Positions 24,031-28,225 of a stretch of DNA of 28,225 nt are shown piece by piece; position 1 is the first letter of the stretch, and every line of letters starts with the position of its first letter. The notes beneath the pieces were generated by a model. The model did not search any database and was not told the origin of the DNA. It was given only the letters and a program-made list of their open reading frames with translations. Source of the DNA: Candidatus Hodarchaeota archaeon. Its GTDB lineage: Archaea; Asgardarchaeota; Heimdallarchaeia; Hodarchaeales; Hodarchaeaceae. The stretch lies in NCBI GenBank assembly GCA_016840305.1, contig JAEOSP010000488.1, positions 1 through 28,225 of the forward strand, in the 5' to 3' direction. The position numbers and the translations under genes were made by a program.

Positions 24031-26086
24031 ATGCTGTTCCAGTTTTTTCTCCTAATAGTTTCTGCGTTATAATCATTCCTACCGTGGCTACAAATAGTTG
24101 GACTAACCCCATCACACCAGCAGGCATTACATCACCACCTCGGTTGATTTCGTCATAAATACCCTTGGTTAATGGATCAGAAGTCGGTGAGAATGGAAAA
24201 AGGGGTTTGAATGGTTGATTGATAGGAGTTATCATTATAGAAGTGGAAACTTCGGTAAAGCTTGTGATTAAGGTCAAAATTCCCCCAGCTAAAACCCCAC
24301 TCGCCATCAGTGGAAAGGTTATTCGTTTCATAGTTGTTATTGTAGATGCGCCTAAATTTTGTGATACTTCTTCAAGAGAAACATGTATTTGTCTAAGTAC
24401 TGCTGTTGATGACAGCACAGCATAAGGCATTCGTCTCACAGTGTAAGAAACTACAAAAATAAACCAAAAAGAGGTGAATCGAAGTTCCAATGGGCTGTTA
24501 GCTGAACCAAGAAAGATATCGCGGATTATACTTGTGAAAAAGCCTATTACAGGAATAAAATCCAATTCTGGGGGAATTAAACCCCATAACGATGAGGTAG
24601 AACTGAAGAAAGTAATATAGCCTGATGCTAATACAATTCCAGGAACCGCAAAGGGCATGGTGGAGAAAATCTCCAATACTCTGAGATTTAGACTTTTACC
24701 AATCAGGAAGAATATGACCGCAGCTATAAGCGCTGCAATTATCATTATAATTACCATTTCAGATCTTGCAACACCTGACAAACGAACAACCAATTTTGCT
24801 CCAAGAACTAATCCTACATATAACCCAATGATCACCATTACAAAATTAATCCCTTTAAGGGTCTTTTTTCTCACAATAAGATAACCCACTACAATTCCTA
24901 AAGTGATTGTTATTAACATGGCTAATATTGAATAGACCAAGGAGTTAAAGATCATAGCTACAATATCAGCTTTTCCCAAAGCCGTTGTAACTCCTTCTAG
25001 TGTCCAGAGTGTTGGAAATATTTCACCTATCTTGATTCTTTCAACAAAGGCGACTACGATTATCCCAATATGAGGGAGCATAGAAACTAATAGGAGGAGA
25101 GTAAGTATGAGTAAAATAAGAGCATTCTTTGGTTTTGATGGTTTTTGCATCATCCGAGATAAATCCATCCCAGATACCTTTTCAGGAGCATAATCTTTCA
25201 TTCCAACCACTTTCGAAGCAAATAGGAGGGCAACAACACTTATTATAAGCAAAATAATTACTAGAGCATAAGCTTCCGAAAGGTGAGTTTGCCTTTCATC
25301 TCTGATATCTTTAAAAACTACAAAAGGTGCAAATTGTTGAAAATTTAATACGATAGGTGTCCCTAAATCACTAATTGACCAAATAAATACAAGCACTGCC
25401 CCTGCAACAAAACCAGGTGTTATCAATGGTAGAATAATTTGTCTATATAGATTTAAACTCCAACTTCCGAGATTTCTAGCAGCTTCTTCTTGCGCTGGAT
25501 CGATTTTTGAATATGAAGCAGATGCATTGAAAAAAATCAAAGGCCATAAATGGATGGATTGCATAAAAATAATTCCCCATATAGAACTTCCGAGCAGATC
25601 TGGGAGTCCTGGTATTAGTGTTTGCAAGAAATTTGATAAAATTCCGTTTGCTGCTAAGAGACGGCCTAGAGCAAATGCACCAACAAATGGAGGGGATACA
25701 AGTGGAATTACGGCTAATATTTGGAATACTCGTTTTCCTCGGAATTGATATCGCGCAAATATTATCGTAACTGTAAGACCAATTATACAACAGATGATAG
25801 TAGTAGTTAATCCAGCAAAGAGAGCATTCAAAAGACTCTGGAAATAAGTAGAGTTTGAGAAGCAATAATTAAAGTATTGAAAAAAATTTGAGGGATCAGA
25901 AAAGTTGAATGCTGAAACAGAAGTGCTTAATATCGGTAAAACCATGAAAAAACTAAATATGAACATTAATATAGCAAAAACTATGAGTGATTTTATTTCA
26001 TAATTTGAAAAAAATCCTGTTTTGATTTCATTTGGTTGAGATGTATGTTTTTCTTTTGCTCTTTCTGAACTCGTTGGAGGTAGCAA
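24017..26086 (-). CDS. ABC transporter permease, fused double-MetI (FbpB-like)
   Basis: 689 residues with many membrane segments and two permease modules in one chain, as in iron(III) permeases of the FbpB/SfuB family. Each has the EAA loop that contacts the ATPase: EEAARNLGSWSLNLYRQIIL (about 198-218) and EEVSQNLGASTITTMKRITF (about 568-588). It is longer than the usual 500-560 residues, because an extra hydrophobic stretch of about 60 residues (about 407-465, two potential helices) is inserted in the second module before STMPFAVPG. The start is TTG at 26084-26086, with GGGAT 4-8 bases upstream; the next Met is far inside. The substrate is probably ferric iron or another anion/metal complex. 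Confidence 0.9.
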   Translation of the reverse strand: MLPPTSSERAKEKHTSQPNEIKTGFFSNYEIKSLIVFAILMFIFSFFMVLPILSTSVSAFNFSDPSNFFQYFNYCFSNSTYFQSLLNALFAGLTTTIICCIIGLTVTIIFARYQFRGKRVFQILAVIPLVSPPFVGAFALGRLLAANGILSNFLQTLIPGLPDLLGSSIWGIIFMQSIHLWPLIFFNASASYSKIDPAQEEAARNLGSWSLNLYRQIILPLITPGFVAGAVLVFIWSISDLGTPIVLNFQQFAPFVVFKDIRDERQTHLSEAYALVIILLIISVVALLFASKVVGMKDYAPEKVSGMDLSRMMQKPSKPKNALILLILTLLLLVSMLPHIGIIVVAFVERIKIGEIFPTLWTLEGVTTALGKADIVAMIFNSLVYSILAMLITITLGIVVGYLIVRKKTLKGINFVMVIIGLYVGLVLGAKLVVRLSGVARSEMVIIMIIAALIAAVIFFLIGKSLNLRVLEIFSTMPFAVPGIVLASGYITFFSSTSSLWGLIPPELDFIPVIGFFTSIIRDIFLGSANSPLELRFTSFWFIFVVSYTVRRMPYAVLSSTAVLRQIHVSLEEVSQNLGASTITTMKRITFPLMASGVLAGGILTLITSFTEVSTSIMITPINQPFKPLFPFSPTSDPLTKGIYDEINRGGDVMPAGVMGLVQLFVATVGMIITQKLLGEKTGTAFGGG

Positions 26087-26241
26087 GATTATCCCATCTT
26101 TGTAGTTGAATATACTTTTTCTGTCCCTCCAACTTCTCCTTAAAAGTGTCTCGTTTTGTTAATATTCTGAGCTTTATAAAAAATAAATAACCAGCCATAT
26201 TAGAGAGAGGAATAGAATTGAAAAATATTTTTACTATTCAC

Positions 26242-26282
26242 TGAAAAAAAAGAAAATACTGATTCTGCTAGACAGAATCAGT
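26242..26282 (-). terminator. Strong hairpin with T-run after the binding-protein gene
   Basis: ACTGATTCTG (26258-26267) and CAGAATCAGT (26273-26282) form a perfect 10-bp stem with a 5-base loop, 26 bases after the binding-protein stop. On the minus strand it is followed by a T-rich tract (complement of 26242-26256). It lies between the binding-protein and permease genes, so it may terminate most transcripts or stabilise the binding-protein mRNA, giving more binding protein than permease. Confidence 0.65.
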
Positions 26283-26307
26283 TTTGTTGGGAGTTGAGTA
26301 CGTTCCT

Positions 26308-27726
26308 TTATTTCTTTTTGCGGAATAAGGGAATTACGACAACTAAGCTAATGAGAAGTACGAGGGCTTCGAATCCAGGGGCAGATGTTGCACCTGCAAT
26401 CGAGAGTGCTTCATCAAAGTTGGCTGCACCTTCAGTTTTCCAATTGTCAGTTACAGTTGAATTTTTGTAGTCAAGTCCTTGTAAACCACCCATCGTACCA
26501 TCAAAGTCAGATGGCAGTTTAGTTAGTTCGGCAAGTGCATCATCTTTCGTTGTCCCATCAGATAATCCACCAATTTCTTCCCAAGCAGCTTTTAGTTTTG
26601 CATGATTTTGTACAATCCAATTTGTGAAAAGAATTTCTGCTCGTGAGTGAATAGCACCATCAATACTTGGACTGAAAGGAGTAATTACTGGGAAGCTGGT
26701 CGTTGGACTACCTGAAGTGTCGAATGCCTTGGGAACATGAGATGCGCTTGTAGCTTTGAAGTTTGCAGGGGTTCGATAATCACCAACAAGAGATTGTCCA
26801 GCCGTACCTGTAAGGAAATCCATGAATCTCTTTGCAGGTTCAAGGTTGTCAGCACCTTTGATGATTCCTGCTGGATCTGGGCTTACAGTTGTTGCACCAC
26901 CATAGGTAAATCCTATATTAGTGTCAGTTACCATTCGATCTAAAGCGTAATAATCGATACACAATCCTATTCCTGCATTTCCTTCAGCAACAGCAGTAGG
27001 AACAGCACTGCTACCTGTAGTAAATGTCCCAACATTACCAGATACTTGTACCCAATACTCCCATGCATCTGTAATATCAGCTTCCATGGTAAGTTCAGCG
27101 GCATTATTCTGATCAGACATTTCTGCAAGAACTTGTTTCACAATTGCTACTGTAGAACCACTTAAATCAGGGTCACACATTGAAATATGTCCGAAATATT
27201 GGAAATCCGTCAAATCGGACCATGAATCAGGAGTATCTAATCCCTCTGCGGTAAGATATTCAGTATTATAGATAATACCAAAACCACTGAGTGCAGCTGC
27301 ATACCATGATGGTTCTAATGTTGTGTTTGAATCATCCTTTAAATGCCAACCGCCGAGAGAAGCGCTTATATTATCATCTTCCGCTACTTCATAGCGTTCT
27401 AATAGATCTGCTGATCGTGCTTGTTCGAAGTAATATTCGCCACCACCCCACCAGACATCAGCTTCGGGGTCCGTTCCATTCCAAGCAGCAACATCAGCGT
27501 AACAATCACCTGAGTACTTCTCAGATGTCTGAACGGTGATTGTAGTTCCATATTCGGCTGCATACCATGTTTTAAACGCATCTATGACGTGTGATGCGAA
27601 ATCAGAACTATGTGGGTGCAATATGACCAACGAGTCAACAGTTGGAGCCGCCACGCTATCACCCATTGGTAATATTAATCCTAAAAACAGGATGCAGAGA
27701 ATTATTCTTGATAAAACTTTTTTCAA
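26308..27726 (-). CDS. Extracellular solute-binding protein with PGF-type C-terminal anchor (Fbp/iron-type ABC)
   Basis: 472 residues. A signal peptide (about 1-27, ending DSVAA) is followed by a periplasmic-binding-protein fold of the ferric-iron/putrescine cluster: LVILHPHSSDFASHVIDAFK, DVWWGGGEYYFEQARSADLL, and a NTEYLTAEGLDTPDSWSDLT hinge. Near the C-terminus a PGFE motif (450-453) precedes a hydrophobic helix and a KKK end, the tripartite layout of archaeosortase PGF-CTERM anchors. The start is TTG at 27724-27726 with AGGAGAT 8 bases upstream. It should capture the ligand outside the cell and deliver it to the permease encoded downstream. The ligand is not certain: the family covers Fe3+, polyamines and phosphonates. 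Confidence 0.92.
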   Translation of the reverse strand: MKKVLSRIILCILFLGLILPMGDSVAAPTVDSLVILHPHSSDFASHVIDAFKTWYAAEYGTTITVQTSEKYSGDCYADVAAWNGTDPEADVWWGGGEYYFEQARSADLLERYEVAEDDNISASLGGWHLKDDSNTTLEPSWYAAALSGFGIIYNTEYLTAEGLDTPDSWSDLTDFQYFGHISMCDPDLSGSTVAIVKQVLAEMSDQNNAAELTMEADITDAWEYWVQVSGNVGTFTTGSSAVPTAVAEGNAGIGLCIDYYALDRMVTDTNIGFTYGGATTVSPDPAGIIKGADNLEPAKRFMDFLTGTAGQSLVGDYRTPANFKATSASHVPKAFDTSGSPTTSFPVITPFSPSIDGAIHSRAEILFTNWIVQNHAKLKAAWEEIGGLSDGTTKDDALAELTKLPSDFDGTMGGLQGLDYKNSTVTDNWKTEGAANFDEALSIAGATSAPGFEALVLLISLVVVIPLFRKKK

Positions 27727-28181
27727 TTTTTTTGATCTCCTTCTTTTGAAGAATTTAACAAAATTTGGTTGTCAAACCATATAATGTTCAGTGAACAATT
27801 ATAGTTCAAGCTACATTCTCAACTTTCAATCGCTTATTAAATTTTGCTACTTTTATAACCTCGAATTTTTCCTTTTCTTATTTTCTCAGCTCGCTATTAA
27901 AGCTAAATATTTTGCAATTTACAATAAGAATTCAGAAAAATGTCGAAAAATTCATAAATCTGGATTTAAATACTTTTTAGTTAAATAAAAGTTTATTATT
28001 TACGAATTCATTAGTAATACGGTAAACACTCATCGTGAATGACAATAATGGCTGGAGTCTGTTTCCTCAATTATCGTCTATAGAAATAGAAAGGAGAGGT
28101 ATATTTTTAAAACCACTTCGGAGTTTTCATTCTAGACCAATAATTCTTGATATTCAAACAATCTGCGATACAAGATGATAA
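27727..28181. other. Long intergenic region at the right side
   Basis: About 455 AT-rich bases. The left part holds the promoter and leader of the binding-protein gene. A 65-codon frame at 27791-27988 is full of Phe, Tyr and Lys, lacks a start signal and looks like chance. At about 28100 there is GTATATTTTTAAA, a TATA-like element preceded by purine-rich GAAAGGAGAGG, which could serve a plus-strand gene. I see no RNA gene or repeat. Confidence 0.4.
27777..27797 (-). promoter_or_regulatory. TATA element and overlapping palindrome of the binding-protein gene
   Basis: On the minus strand CATTATATGG (27777-27786) lies about 50 bases before the TTG start, a good place for an archaeal TATA box. 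TGTTCA-G-TGAACA (27785-27797), a perfect 13-base palindrome with one central base, begins at its upstream edge where TFB would contact the promoter. A repressor bound here would block initiation, so it is a candidate operator, perhaps for a metal-responsive regulator. The regulator is unknown. Confidence 0.5.
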
Positions 28182-28225
28182 ATGACAAATGAGGCTAAAA
28201 ATTTGAGTAAAAAAACACCTATCCT
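28182..28225 (+). CDS. Possible 5' end of a gene cut by the window edge
   Basis: The frame from ATG 28182 reads MTNEAKNLSKKTP and stays open to the end; a TTG at 28203 with GAGG 9 bases upstream is an alternative start. The TATA-like element at about 28100 points the same way. Only 14 codons are visible, so this is tentative and gives no clue to function. Confidence 0.3.
   Translation, partial: MTNEAKNLSKKTPI

Noticed and set aside
25476..25865. A 129-codon minus-strand open frame inside the permease gene
   Set aside because: It is in another frame of a well-supported permease, full of Cys, Ser and Tyr in an unnatural pattern, with no start signal.
27791..27988. A 65-codon plus-strand frame in the right intergenic region
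   Set aside because: Low-complexity Phe/Tyr/Lys composition typical of AT-rich non-coding DNA, and it overlaps the promoter palindrome of the binding-protein gene.
1..28225. CRISPR arrays, tRNA or rRNA genes, insertion sequences
   Set aside because: I saw no regularly spaced direct repeats, no tRNA-like cloverleaf or rRNA segment, and no transposase or terminal inverted repeats. I could not run a covariance-model search.

Overview
The window is from a low-GC archaeon. The markers are archaeal RadA, a homologue of the PolD large subunit DP2, an archaeal Rqc2/NEMF-type protein, pilin-like proteins with archaeal class III or type IV pilin N-termini, an archaellum/Tad-type ATPase, and a surface protein with a PGF-type C-terminal anchor. 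A PolD-type protein argues against Crenarchaeota. An Asgard (Heimdallarchaeia-like) or deep euryarchaeal origin is a guess from overall character, not something the sequence proves.

Layout. 1-657: 3' end of a helical-repeat gene. 666-3426 (minus): a radical SAM protein and a sugar nucleotidyltransferase with overlapping ends. 3708-4860: an unknown helical protein and a membrane/zinc-ribbon protein, convergent, with a hairpin-T-run between them. 5175-7202: aRqc2. 7213-7818 (minus): a CBS-pair/zinc-ribbon protein.

7986-19130 (minus) is the main feature: a compact array that reads like one operon. In transcription order it encodes a type IV pilin-like protein, a short ArlF/G-like protein, the secretion ATPase, two separate T2SF membrane-platform proteins, a coiled-coil protein, three class III-signal pilin-like proteins, and finally a near full-length DP2-like protein. 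The invariant DP2 active-site motif NCDGDED reads DCNGVSD in this protein, so both catalytic aspartates are replaced. It is therefore probably a non-polymerising DP2 paralogue coupled to a surface filament machine.

19146-19492 is a divergent regulatory region with four GTTGTA half-sites. radA reads the other way from it (19493-20527), followed by an unknown protein (20622-21296). A pilus machine, an inactivated DNA-polymerase scaffold and the strand-exchange recombinase side by side suggest, as a testable hypothesis only, DNA uptake or surface DNA handling. No prepilin peptidase or ComEC-like channel is in the window.

21311-23220: a HAD phosphatase and a divergent P-loop/deoxyribosyltransferase-like fusion. 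23232-27726 (minus): an Fbp-like ABC uptake locus with an anchored binding protein, a fused double permease with an inserted hydrophobic segment, and two small membrane proteins; no ATPase gene is present. 27727-28225 is mostly non-coding, with the binding-protein promoter and possibly the start of another gene at the right edge.
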